A stretch of DNA of 17,394 bases from Candidatus Omnitrophota bacterium (GCA_023485205.1 JAMCZX010000045.1:1-17394), one strand, 5' to 3'. Shown: positions 7,653 to 15,297, numbered from the stretch's first letter. Program-made: numbers and translations. The notes: a model not told the origin generated them from the letters alone.

Positions 7653-7682
7653 TTGTAACATTGAACTATTTGATGTTATAAT
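7653..7682 (+). promoter_or_regulatory. Sigma70-type promoter of the GGDEF-EAL gene
   Basis: TTGTAA (7653-7658), an 18-bp spacer and a perfect TATAAT (7677-7682), giving a start near 7689 and a 49-nt leader. Its -35 box lies 5 bp from that of the divergent hisS promoter, so the two promoters are back to back and could compete for polymerase. An 8-bp inverted repeat with one mismatch (7653-7660 and 7674-7681) covers both boxes and could be an operator. Confidence 0.5.
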
Positions 7683-7737
7683 TTTCTGGGCTATTAATAA
7701 AAAGTGATTTATTTTAAAAATATTAAAAGAAAATTTT

Positions 7738-9765
7738 ATGGATTTACATAAAATAAATATTTTTGAAAAAGATATTCTTGATAAAATAGTTGTTGGTGCC
7801 AGTGTTATAAAATATCCGCAAGGTGCCATAGAATATGCTAATCAGGCAATGCTTAATATGTTTAAAGTTTCTTCTGTGGATGAAATGATAAAACATCAAA
7901 TAAAAGATTTTTATCCAGATGAGGCAACTTTTTTACATATGGATGTGTTAATCAAGAAAATCTTTCAGGATGGTTTTGGTTTTAGAAAGGATATTGCCTA
8001 TCGTCTTTTAAATGGCAAAATTATTTATACTGATGTTTATGGACAACTTTTTGATTCTTCAGAAACAGATAATACATTCAGGATTATCTGGACATATATA
8101 GATGTTACAGAAAACTATATACTTAATGAAACCCTTGAAAAACAAGCATTTACTGATAAACTTACCAATCTACCTAATCGTCGGGCATTGGATAGAGAAA
8201 TAGAAAAAGCTATGGCCCGGTCTATCCGTCATAATAAACTTTTGGGTGTTATTATTATTGATTTAGATGAATTCAAGCCTATCAATGATAATTATGGACA
8301 TCAGTCAGGCGATATAGTTTTGCAAACTGTGGCAAAAAGGATGCAGGATAGTATCCGCCGCACTGATTTTATTTCCCGGTTAGGAGGAGATGAATTTGTT
8401 ATTCTTTTAGAAGATTGTGCTTCTATGGAGGATATTAAAATTGTTCTTAATAGAATTGAAAAAACTATTCAAACTCCAATTATATTAAAAAATAAAGAAA
8501 TAACTGTTAATTTAAGTGCAGGAATATGTCTATATCCTTTAATTGGTGATGTAAGTTATGAAATTTTAATTCGTTATGCAGACCAGGCGCTTTATGAAAG
8601 TAAGGAACATAAGCATGATAGACTGAATTTTTGGTTTGTATATGGAGAACCTATTTCTGTTCAGGTGAACTATATACAGAACCTTTTAAATGAAAAAAGA
8701 ATAAAAAATTTTTATCAACCTATTATAGATATACATTCACAAAGAATTGTAGGAATAGAAGCTCTTGCCCGTATTCAGGATAAAAATGGTCATATACTAC
8801 TTCCATCTAAATTTTTACCTTATCTGCATCTTTATAATATCTTTGACCTGAGTAAACAGGTGCTTTTACAATCAATACAGGATATAGCAAAAATAAAAGA
8901 TTCCGGGTTTAATCTTTGGGTATCAGTTAATATAGATTTTGCTTCTCTTTCTATCAGACGTCTGCAATATTTAAAAGAAGCTCTTAATGAAAATAACATA
9001 AATACTTCTTCTATAGTCTTGGAAATAAAGGAAAACAAAAATTTTATAGAACAAAAAGAAGTATTAGAACATCTCTTAGACCTTAAATCATTGGGTATTC
9101 TTTTAGCATTGGATGATGTGGAAAGAACCAATGCTTCATTATTGGAATTAAAAAATTTACCTTTTGATCAGATAAAATTGGACCAGAATTTTGTTAGAAC
9201 TTTAAAAGATGATCCATCAGGTATTAATTTTATTGAAACAATTCTTGATATATCTGCAACCTTGGGTACCACTATGATAGTAAAAGGAGTGGAAAATAGA
9301 GATATTTTAGATGCAATGATAGTTTTAAATGTGCCACTTTTGCAGGGGTATTCAATTGGTATGCCTATGCCTCTGGATAAATTGCTTACTTTTCTTAAAT
9401 CTTCAAAAATATTAAAAAAGAATGAAATTCATCCAAATAGTTTATTGGGTTTATATGCAAAACATTTGGAATATAATAAATTTTTATCTAAAGAGATAAA
9501 GATAAACCCTCAGATTATTTCAACACTTGATTTAGGCAATGAACAAAAATGTCCTGTATATAAGGATATTAATAGATTAAAAATAGATAAAAAAAGTCTT
9601 ATTTATCGTTTACATAAAGACTATCATAAATATTTGGATAAAATAAAAAATAGTCTTATAGATGCTCAAATTAGTAATGAAGATTTTAATAATTTAAAAA
9701 ATATTCATCATAATTTTTTAGAATCAATTTCACAACAATACATAGATAAACATAAGAAAAAATAA
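7738..9765 (+). CDS. PAS-GGDEF-EAL c-di-GMP enzyme with C-terminal CZB-like zinc domain
   Basis: A 675-residue soluble protein with no membrane segment. A PAS-like sensor (about 10-128) leads by a short linker into GGDEF (about 136-298), with FTDKLTNLPNRRAL, active-site RLGGDEF (214-220) and inhibitory site R207-x-x-D210 intact, so cyclase activity is likely. The EAL domain (about 310-553) has EALAR (341-345), N398, E429, D459-D460, K480, E519 and Q536, the usual phosphodiesterase metal and catalytic positions, but loop 6 reads DDVERT instead of DDFGTG. Residues 565-665 look like a chemoreceptor zinc-binding (CZB) domain: H576, C605, H626 and H630, with spacing close to H22-C52-H79-H83 of E. 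coli DgcZ. The likely role is turnover of c-di-GMP in response to zinc and a PAS signal. It is divergent from hisS; the start has no clear Shine-Dalgarno. Confidence 0.9.
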   Translation: MDLHKINIFEKDILDKIVVGASVIKYPQGAIEYANQAMLNMFKVSSVDEMIKHQIKDFYPDEATFLHMDVLIKKIFQDGFGFRKDIAYRLLNGKIIYTDVYGQLFDSSETDNTFRIIWTYIDVTENYILNETLEKQAFTDKLTNLPNRRALDREIEKAMARSIRHNKLLGVIIIDLDEFKPINDNYGHQSGDIVLQTVAKRMQDSIRRTDFISRLGGDEFVILLEDCASMEDIKIVLNRIEKTIQTPIILKNKEITVNLSAGICLYPLIGDVSYEILIRYADQALYESKEHKHDRLNFWFVYGEPISVQVNYIQNLLNEKRIKNFYQPIIDIHSQRIVGIEALARIQDKNGHILLPSKFLPYLHLYNIFDLSKQVLLQSIQDIAKIKDSGFNLWVSVNIDFASLSIRRLQYLKEALNENNINTSSIVLEIKENKNFIEQKEVLEHLLDLKSLGILLALDDVERTNASLLELKNLPFDQIKLDQNFVRTLKDDPSGINFIETILDISATLGTTMIVKGVENRDILDAMIVLNVPLLQGYSIGMPMPLDKLLTFLKSSKILKKNEIHPNSLLGLYAKHLEYNKFLSKEIKINPQIISTLDLGNEQKCPVYKDINRLKIDKKSLIYRLHKDYHKYLDKIKNSLIDAQISNEDFNNLKNIHHNFLESISQQYIDKHKKK

Positions 9766-9793
9766 AATTTAGATTTATTAACTCTCTAAATTT
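9765..9793. repeat. 9-bp perfect inverted repeat after the GGDEF-EAL gene
   Basis: Arms at 9765-9773 and 9785-9793 (AAATTTAGA and its complement) flank an 11-base loop in the spacer before the acyltransferase gene. On the plus strand no T-run follows, so it is a poor terminator for the GGDEF-EAL gene. On the minus strand a T-rich stretch follows. It could be a weak terminator for either strand or an AT-rich coincidence. Confidence 0.3.
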
Positions 9794-9827
9794 ATCAAGA
9801 AAATAGCACCTCACCCCTACTCTAAGA

Positions 9828-9833
9828 TATAAT
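9828..9833 (+). promoter_or_regulatory. Candidate -10 box directly before the acyltransferase gene
   Basis: A perfect TATAAT ends six bases before the ATG at 9840, so transcription from it would begin at the A of the ATG and give a leaderless mRNA. No good -35 box lies 16-18 bp upstream, where the sequence is unusually C-rich (about 9807-9819). In such AT-rich DNA a chance match is quite possible. Confidence 0.3.
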
Positions 9834-9839
9834 AAATAT

Positions 9840-10748
9840 ATGAAAAGAACCAGAAAAGAAAAATTTATAGATATAATAGCGTATGTAATTATCTTTGGAG
9901 TTTATGAATCTATTAAGTATATCCCCCTTCAATTAGATATGGTGATAAGTAAAATTCTGGGTAATATTTTTTATTATATGGCCCCTTCTTTAAGAGAAAA
10001 AATTATGTATAACCTGAAGATTGTATTTGAAAATAATCTGTCCAAAGATATAAAAAACATTGAATTTCTTACAAAGAAAATAATTTCTGAAACTTTTTTA
10101 AATATATTTGAATTTTCATACTGGACAACTAAAACAACAGAAGAATTAGAGAAAGTTATAGAGATTCAAGGAATGGATATATTAGAAAAAATAAAAAAAC
10201 AAAAAAAACCGGTGATAGCAATAAGCGGACACAATGGAAATTTTATTATTATGCTGGCATATTTAGCTATAAAAAATAAAAATTTTTCATGGATTGAAAG
10301 GACAGCCAATAATATTTATTTGGCAGAATTTATGCGGCGATTGCAAAAAAACAGGGAAATAGATTCAATAAGTAAAATAAATATGAAAGAAGCGATTATT
10401 ATTGCACAAAAATGGTTAAGAAAGGGAAATATCCTGGCTTTACTTATAGATCAGCATTCTGGAGAAGGGGTTGAAGTTAATCTATTAGGTAAAAAGGTTT
10501 TTGCCCCCATAGGTGTAGAGATTTTAGCCAGGAAATTTGATTGTTCTGTTATAGGAGTGTTTATTTATAGAACACATAGATTTAGACACAGGATTATAAT
10601 AGAGGGCCCATATCCTGTTCAACGAACAAAAGATTTAAAAAAAGATACAGTATTTAATACACAAATGTTTTATAATAGAATTGAAAAATATGTACTTTTA
10701 CATCCTGAACAATGGTTCACCTGGTTACATAAAAGATTTAGACATTAG
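9840..10748 (+). CDS. LpxL/HtrB-family acyltransferase, atypical active site
   Basis: A 302-residue protein of the lipid A late-acyltransferase family, which adds secondary acyl chains to lipid A precursors at the inner face of the inner membrane. An N-terminal hydrophobic segment (about 9-30) could anchor it. Family blocks are SGHNGNF (129-135), LLIDQHSGEGVEVNLLGKKVFAPIGVEILARK (split around 205-236) and the C-terminal PEQWFTWLHKRFR (about 289-301). The catalytic H-x4-(D/E) motif is incomplete: H131 is followed five residues on by Ile136 instead of Glu or Asp. The enzyme may therefore be altered in activity or substrate, or inactive. It is followed after 10 nt by tRNA-Thr on the same strand and is probably co-transcribed with it. 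No Shine-Dalgarno is seen. Family assignment is good; substrate is uncertain. Confidence 0.87.
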   Translation: MKRTRKEKFIDIIAYVIIFGVYESIKYIPLQLDMVISKILGNIFYYMAPSLREKIMYNLKIVFENNLSKDIKNIEFLTKKIISETFLNIFEFSYWTTKTTEELEKVIEIQGMDILEKIKKQKKPVIAISGHNGNFIIMLAYLAIKNKNFSWIERTANNIYLAEFMRRLQKNREIDSISKINMKEAIIIAQKWLRKGNILALLIDQHSGEGVEVNLLGKKVFAPIGVEILARKFDCSVIGVFIYRTHRFRHRIIIEGPYPVQRTKDLKKDTVFNTQMFYNRIEKYVLLHPEQWFTWLHKRFRH

Positions 10749-10758
10749 AGTTAAATGC

Positions 10759-10830
10759 GCCGGGGTAGCTCAGTGGTAGAGCAGCGCATTCGTAATGCGC
10801 GGGCCAGGAGTTCAAATCTCCTCCCCGGCT
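10759..10830 (+). tRNA. tRNA-Thr (anticodon CGT)
   Basis: A full 72-base cloverleaf: acceptor GCCGGGG paired with CCCCGGC, D stem GCTC/GAGC, anticodon stem GCGCA/TGCGC with loop TTCGTAA (anticodon CGT, reads ACG), five-base variable loop, T stem AGGAG/CTCCT with loop TTCAAAT, and discriminator T. CCA is not encoded, so a CCA-adding enzyme is needed. About 17 of 21 stem pairs are G-C, against a very AT-rich background. Its last 19 bases overlap the antisense 3' end of pyrE. Confidence 0.96.
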
Positions 10831-11363
10831 TGGAAATTGTTTTTGGTGAAAATTGATTCCAATATATAACCTTTTTCTTTTAAAATTTCTTTTGCTCCTT
10901 CCTGTCTATCCACAATTACAATAATTTTTTTTACCCTGCATCCGATTTTTTCTGCTTTTTCTATTACCTTTAGAATAGAACCACCTGTTGTTACTACATC
11001 ATCCACTATTGCTATATTCCATCCTTTTTTTATATAGCCTTCTATTTCTTTTCCCATTCCATGGTCTTTTTGACTTGTGCGGACAATAAATGATTTGATA
11101 GGTGATTTTTCTATATAACTTATCACAGATACAGAAGATACAATAGGATCAGCACCAATGGTTAATCCTCCGATAGCATCTATATTACTTTCTTTTATCA
11201 TATCAAAAATTATTTTTCCAACTAAATATAAACCTTCAGGGTCTAAAGTTATTAATCTTCCATCTATATAATAATTACTGATTTTACCCGAAGATAATTT
11301 TCTTTCTCCTATAATTACTGCTTTTTCCTTTAATAATTTTAATAATTTTTCTTTTATGTTCAT
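10812..11363 (-). CDS. pyrE: Orotate phosphoribosyltransferase
   Basis: A 183-residue cytoplasmic enzyme that joins orotate to PRPP to form OMP in pyrimidine synthesis. It has the type I phosphoribosyltransferase signature IAIVDDVVTTGGS (residues about 117-129), the N-terminal KLSSGKISNYYIDGR substrate region, GGLTIGADPI and the flexible-loop stretch RTSQKDHGMGK. The start is one base beyond the lysA stop, so it is the third gene of argH-lysA-pyrE and probably coupled. The stop codon (10812-10814) lies inside the T loop of the convergent tRNA-Thr, so the last five or six residues (QAGEEI) are encoded by the tRNA complement. They extend past the conserved fold and are probably dispensable. Confidence 0.95.
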   Translation of the reverse strand: MNIKEKLLKLLKEKAVIIGERKLSSGKISNYYIDGRLITLDPEGLYLVGKIIFDMIKESNIDAIGGLTIGADPIVSSVSVISYIEKSPIKSFIVRTSQKDHGMGKEIEGYIKKGWNIAIVDDVVTTGGSILKVIEKAEKIGCRVKKIIVIVDRQEGAKEILKEKGYILESIFTKNNFQAGEEI

Positions 11364-11364
11364 T

Positions 11365-12612
11365 TCAAGTTAAATTTTCTCTTTTCCTTATAGATTTTAT
11401 ACTTTTTTTATCAACAAGAACTTCTTCACATCTTGGTCTTCCATTATAATTTGAACTCATTGAAAAACCATAGGCTCCTGTACTGGCAATAATTATAATA
11501 TCTTTTGATTTTAAATTTTCCGGTAACAATCTGTCTTTACCTAAAAAATCACCTGTTTCGCAGATCGGCCCAACAACATCCCATAGAATATTTTCAGAAT
11601 TTTCTTTTTTTTCAGAAATGATGTGATGATAACTATTATAAAGAGCAGGTCTTATAAGGTCATTCATGCCTGCATCAATAATAAGAAAATTTTTGTGGGG
11701 TGTTTTTTTAGGGTATATTACTTTTGATACAAGGATTCCTGTATTTCCAACAATAAATCTTCCCGGTTCTATTATTATCTGTGTTTTTTTAAAATTGACC
11801 AATATAAACTCTGATATTTTTCTTCCAAATATATTTATATCTTCTATATTTTCTTCAATTTTATAATGAATTCCAAATCCCCCTCCTATATCAAGAGTTT
11901 CAGGAATAAATTTTATCTTATCAAGAAATATTTTTAATTTTTTCAGTGCTTCAATATATGGGGTATGTGTTTTAAGTTGAGAGCCCAGATGAAAATGTAG
12001 TCCTTTAAAATTAATATTTTTATAGTGATTTTTATTATTTAAAATATAAGTTATCTGTTCTATTGGAAATCCGAATTTTGTTTCTTTTTTGGATGTTTTG
12101 GTGTAGTGATGTGTATCTGTTTCAATATCAAGGTTTATTCTTAAGGCGCATGAAATTTTTTTATTATATTTTTTACCAATAAGATTTATAGTTTGAAGTT
12201 CAGCAATACTTTCAATATTAAACATTAAAATGTTTGATTTTATTCCTGATATTATCTCTTCTTCTTTTTTGCCAACACCGGCATAGACAATTTTTTCAGG
12301 TTTAATTTTTGCTTTTAAACATTTTAAGATTTCTCCGCCGGATACAACATCCATTCCACAATTTTCATTGTTTAAAATTTTTATAATTTCAGGATTACTA
12401 TTGGCTTTTACTGAATAGCATATAAGAGGATTAATTGGTTTAAAAGCATTTTTTATCTCCCCTACCCTGTCTATAATATAGTTTTTACTATATATATATA
12501 CCGGAGTTCCAAATTTTTCTGCAATAGTTTTTACAGAGACATCTTCCACAAAAAAATGTTCCTTTTTATAATAAAAGAAATTTTTAAAAATCACTTCAAT
12601 ATTTGTTTCCAT
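11365..12612 (-). CDS. lysA: Diaminopimelate decarboxylase
   Basis: A 415-residue PLP enzyme of alanine-racemase fold III that converts meso-diaminopimelate to L-lysine. Lys69 in CYSVKANSNPE is the PLP lysine. Other landmarks are VSGGE (90-94), HFHLGSQ (206-212), DIGGGFGIHY (241-250), EPGR (282-285), CETGDFLGKDR (351-361, with the catalytic Cys of the partner subunit) and GAYGFSMSSNYN (379-390). The N-terminal FYYKKEHFFVEDVS is typical and supports the ATG at 12612, which lies 22 nt inside the argH 3' end. This links lysine synthesis and the diaminopimelate pathway with arginine synthesis in one operon. No Shine-Dalgarno is evident, which fits coupling to argH. Confidence 0.96.
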   Translation of the reverse strand: METNIEVIFKNFFYYKKEHFFVEDVSVKTIAEKFGTPVYIYSKNYIIDRVGEIKNAFKPINPLICYSVKANSNPEIIKILNNENCGMDVVSGGEILKCLKAKIKPEKIVYAGVGKKEEEIISGIKSNILMFNIESIAELQTINLIGKKYNKKISCALRINLDIETDTHHYTKTSKKETKFGFPIEQITYILNNKNHYKNINFKGLHFHLGSQLKTHTPYIEALKKLKIFLDKIKFIPETLDIGGGFGIHYKIEENIEDINIFGRKISEFILVNFKKTQIIIEPGRFIVGNTGILVSKVIYPKKTPHKNFLIIDAGMNDLIRPALYNSYHHIISEKKENSENILWDVVGPICETGDFLGKDRLLPENLKSKDIIIIASTGAYGFSMSSNYNGRPRCEEVLVDKKSIKSIRKRENLT

Positions 12613-13961
12613 TTTAATATTTGCTTTTTTACCTGTTGTTTTCCTGTACCTCCGGGAGAAATTTTAAGTTCTATAGATTTTTCCGGATTAAGATTTTTAA
12701 TAAAATTAATATCAATTTGAGGTACTATACTTTTTAATTCTTTTTCATCCAGATCTTTTATTTCTTTTTTATTTTTTATGGCATAAGCAACAATTTGTCC
12801 TGTAAGATGATGCGCTGTTCTAAAAGGGACTCCTTGTTTTACAAGATTTTCTGCAATATCTGTTGCTATAATATACCCTTTTTTACAGGCATTTTCCATA
12901 ATCTGTGTGTTAAATATAATTTCTTCCATTAACTCTTTTAAAACATTAAGACTTGATATGGAAATTTCAATTGTTTCAAAAAGAAATTTTTTATCCTCCT
13001 GAAAATCCCTGTTATATGATAAAGGAAGGCCTTTTATTAAAGAAAATATACCTGAAATATTTCCAATGACAGAAGAAGTTTTCCCTCTGATAAGTTCTAA
13101 AACATCAGGATTTTTTTTCTGTGGCATTATGCTTGAACCTGTACAAAATTCATCAGGTAGTATAACAAAATCAATAAGAGGGCAAGACCAGATTATTAAT
13201 TCTTCTGCCAGACGGGAAAGATGAATCATAAGAATTCCACAGTCTGATATTGTTTCAAGAATAAAATCTCTATCACTTACAGCATCAACACTATTATCAA
13301 ATGTTTTTTTAAATCCTAATTGCCTGCTGGAAAATAGAGGGTCTATATTAAAAGAGGTACCTACTCCTGAGCCAGCCCCCAATGGTGAAATATTTATGTT
13401 ATCAAGACAGTTTTTTAGTCTGTCTTTGTCTCTTTCCAGCATGGATACATAACAGAGTAGATGATGTGAAAGCAATACAGGCTGGCTTGGTTGAAAATGA
13501 GTGAATTCCGTCATATATGTATTGATATATTCCTCTGATTTTTTTAGAATTGTGTTCTGAAGATTTTTAATTCTATCTAACATCTGTAAAATAAAGTCTT
13601 TAAGATATAGTTTTTCATCTAAAACAATCTGATCATTTCTTGAACGGCTTGTATGAATTTTTTCTCCTGTTTTCCCAATAATTTCAATCAGTCTTCTTTC
13701 TATAGCAGAATGTATATCTTCATCTTCTTCTTTGAATTGAAAAATATTTTTTTCAAATTCATTTAAAATTTTTTTTAGACCTTTTTCTATTTGTTTACTT
13801 TCATTTTTAGATATAATACCTGTTTGATCAAGCATTTTGACATGGACAATACTTCCTTTTATATCATATATGGCAAGTTTATTATCAATATTTATTGAGA
13901 AAGTAAATTTTTTTGCAGAATCACTCAGTTCTTTTAGTCTTCCTTCCCATATATATGCCAT
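12591..13961 (-). CDS. argH: Argininosuccinate lyase
   Basis: A 456-residue homotetrameric enzyme of the fumarase/aspartase superfamily that splits argininosuccinate into arginine and fumarate, the last step of arginine synthesis. Visible are the N-terminal YIWEGR, the HTSRSRNDQ block (about 103-111), FTHFQPSQPVLLSHH, the PLGAGSGVGTSFNID region and the superfamily signature GSSIMPQKKNPD. A C-terminal SPGGTGKQQV closes the protein. All are intact and the length is normal. The ATG at 13961 is preceded by a strong CAGGAG. It is the first gene of argH-lysA-pyrE; argG and other arg genes are not in the window. Confidence 0.97.
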   Translation of the reverse strand: MAYIWEGRLKELSDSAKKFTFSINIDNKLAIYDIKGSIVHVKMLDQTGIISKNESKQIEKGLKKILNEFEKNIFQFKEEDEDIHSAIERRLIEIIGKTGEKIHTSRSRNDQIVLDEKLYLKDFILQMLDRIKNLQNTILKKSEEYINTYMTEFTHFQPSQPVLLSHHLLCYVSMLERDKDRLKNCLDNINISPLGAGSGVGTSFNIDPLFSSRQLGFKKTFDNSVDAVSDRDFILETISDCGILMIHLSRLAEELIIWSCPLIDFVILPDEFCTGSSIMPQKKNPDVLELIRGKTSSVIGNISGIFSLIKGLPLSYNRDFQEDKKFLFETIEISISSLNVLKELMEEIIFNTQIMENACKKGYIIATDIAENLVKQGVPFRTAHHLTGQIVAYAIKNKKEIKDLDEKELKSIVPQIDINFIKNLNPEKSIELKISPGGTGKQQVKKQILKWKQILK

Positions 13962-13968
13962 ATTTTTT

Positions 13969-13974
13969 CTCCTG
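13969..13974 (-). promoter_or_regulatory. Shine-Dalgarno of argH
   Basis: CAGGAG on the minus strand, seven bases before the argH ATG at 13961. It is one of only two strong Shine-Dalgarno sites I see, the other being at the LysM lipoprotein, and fits argH being the first gene of its transcript. Confidence 0.85.
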
Positions 13975-14016
13975 ACTGTATATTTATTGAGTGAAAAATA
14001 TTATTTTTGTGTTTTA

Positions 14017-14050
14017 AGTATATAATATACTAATTATTATATAATAATTA
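14017..14050. repeat. Two adjoining AT palindromes in the argH/PIG-L divergent spacer
   Basis: AGTATAT-A-ATATACT (14017-14031) is a 7-bp inverted repeat around one base. It shares its last base with a perfect 20-bp palindrome at 14031-14050. Each contains TATAAT (14021-14026 and 14040-14045). They lie between the divergent argH operon and the PIG-L gene, where promoters are expected. I find no matching -35 box. They could be operators or simply AT-rich sequence. Confidence 0.45.
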
Positions 14051-14064
14051 ATCAAATAAAAAAA

Positions 14065-15297
14065 ATGGAAGACAAACTATATTTTACAGATAAAGATAGA
14101 GTTATAATATTTGCCCCACACCCTGATGATGAAATTTTGGGTTGTGCAGGAATAATTCAGGAGTGTCTGGATAAAAAAGGACGGGTTTATATTGTTTTTT
14201 TTACCAATGGGGATAGGAATGAAATAGCATTCAAACTTTTTAAAAAAAAATTAATACTTCATCCGGAGGATTATGTAAAACTTGGAGAGCTAAGAAGCCA
14301 GGAATCTTTGAAAGCAAATAAAGTTTTAAATATTCCATCAGAAAATCTTATTTTTCTTGGATATCCAGACTATGGTACTTTAAATATCTGGACAAAATAT
14401 TGGAATACTGATAAACCATTTAGAAGTTCCAGAACCAAAACCACCTATGTGCCATATCCAAGAAATTTATCTTATTCCAAGCCTTATATTGGAGAAAGCA
14501 TAATTCCTGATTTTGTAAAAATAATGAAAAAAATAAAACCTACAAAAGTTTTTTTAACAAGTCCCTGGGATAATAATTGCGACCATAAAGCAATGTTTAA
14601 TTTCTGTACTGCTGCCTTTTTGGAAACAAAAGAAGAATTTTTACCTGAGATTTATCTATATTTAATACATTATAAAAAATGGCCCGAACCTAAGAAATTT
14701 GCATCACATTTTACATTAGAACCTCCTATTAAATTAAAAAACAATATATGGGTGTCGTATTATTTGATTTCAAACCAGATAAATCAAAAAATCAAGGCTT
14801 TAAGTTGTTTTCAAACAGAACTTATAGGAACTAAAAATTTTATTTTTTCTTTTATAAGGAAAAATGAAATCTTTGAGAAAATGAAAATTCCATTGTTACA
14901 AAACGGTAAATTTATACTTATGCAAAATAAAAATTCCACTCTGGAAATTTTACAGGGAAAAGAATTTATATCTATTAAATTTATAATGAAAAAAAGAAAA
15001 ATTTTCAGAAGTAGATTTAATCTTGAAATATATATTTTTGGATTTAAAGAAAAAATTTCTTTTTCCTCAATGCCAAAGATTACCTTGAAGGTTAATCATA
15101 AAAAAAAGCTTGTAGTAAAAAATTGTAATGAAACAATATTATCACATGGGATAGATTGTTTTTACAGCAGAAATGATGTAATACTAAATATTCCTAAAAA
15201 TTTACTGGGTAATCCTGACTACATTTTTTGTGGCGGAAAAATAAAACTGAGAAATCTTGCTTTTAAATTATTTATATGGCAGATTTATAAATTATGA
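14065..15297 (+). CDS. PIG-L/LmbE-family deacetylase with C-terminal beta-type domain
   Basis: A 410-residue protein. Residues 12-245 match the zinc-dependent PIG-L family of N-acetylglucosamine deacetylases: APHPDDE (17-23, zinc ligands H19 and D22), VYIVFFTNGD, LRSQESLKANKVL (77-89), IFLGYPDYG (96-104) and the third ligand His174 in NCDHKAM. Residues 275-405 show alternating short hydrophobic stretches, suggesting a beta-rich domain I do not recognise, possibly for substrate or partner binding. There is no signal peptide, so it is probably cytoplasmic. By family it removes an acetyl group from an amino sugar, as in glycolipid, wall, thiol or antibiotic pathways; the substrate here is unknown. 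It is divergent from argH and 48 nt before topA, with which it may be co-transcribed. No clear Shine-Dalgarno precedes the ATG. Confidence 0.85.
   Translation: MEDKLYFTDKDRVIIFAPHPDDEILGCAGIIQECLDKKGRVYIVFFTNGDRNEIAFKLFKKKLILHPEDYVKLGELRSQESLKANKVLNIPSENLIFLGYPDYGTLNIWTKYWNTDKPFRSSRTKTTYVPYPRNLSYSKPYIGESIIPDFVKIMKKIKPTKVFLTSPWDNNCDHKAMFNFCTAAFLETKEEFLPEIYLYLIHYKKWPEPKKFASHFTLEPPIKLKNNIWVSYYLISNQINQKIKALSCFQTELIGTKNFIFSFIRKNEIFEKMKIPLLQNGKFILMQNKNSTLEILQGKEFISIKFIMKKRKIFRSRFNLEIYIFGFKEKISFSSMPKITLKVNHKKKLVVKNCNETILSHGIDCFYSRNDVILNIPKNLLGNPDYIFCGGKIKLRNLAFKLFIWQIYKL

Noticed and set aside
7644..7829. Short minus-strand frame over the hisS/GGDEF-EAL spacer
   Set aside because: It overlaps the start of the PAS domain, has no Shine-Dalgarno or recognisable family, and would block the divergent promoters.
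13962..14064. Possible lysine riboswitch or ArgR box upstream of argH-lysA
   Set aside because: The spacer is only 103 nt and lacks the structured G/C-containing helices of a lysine riboswitch; no ArgR-like box was recognised.
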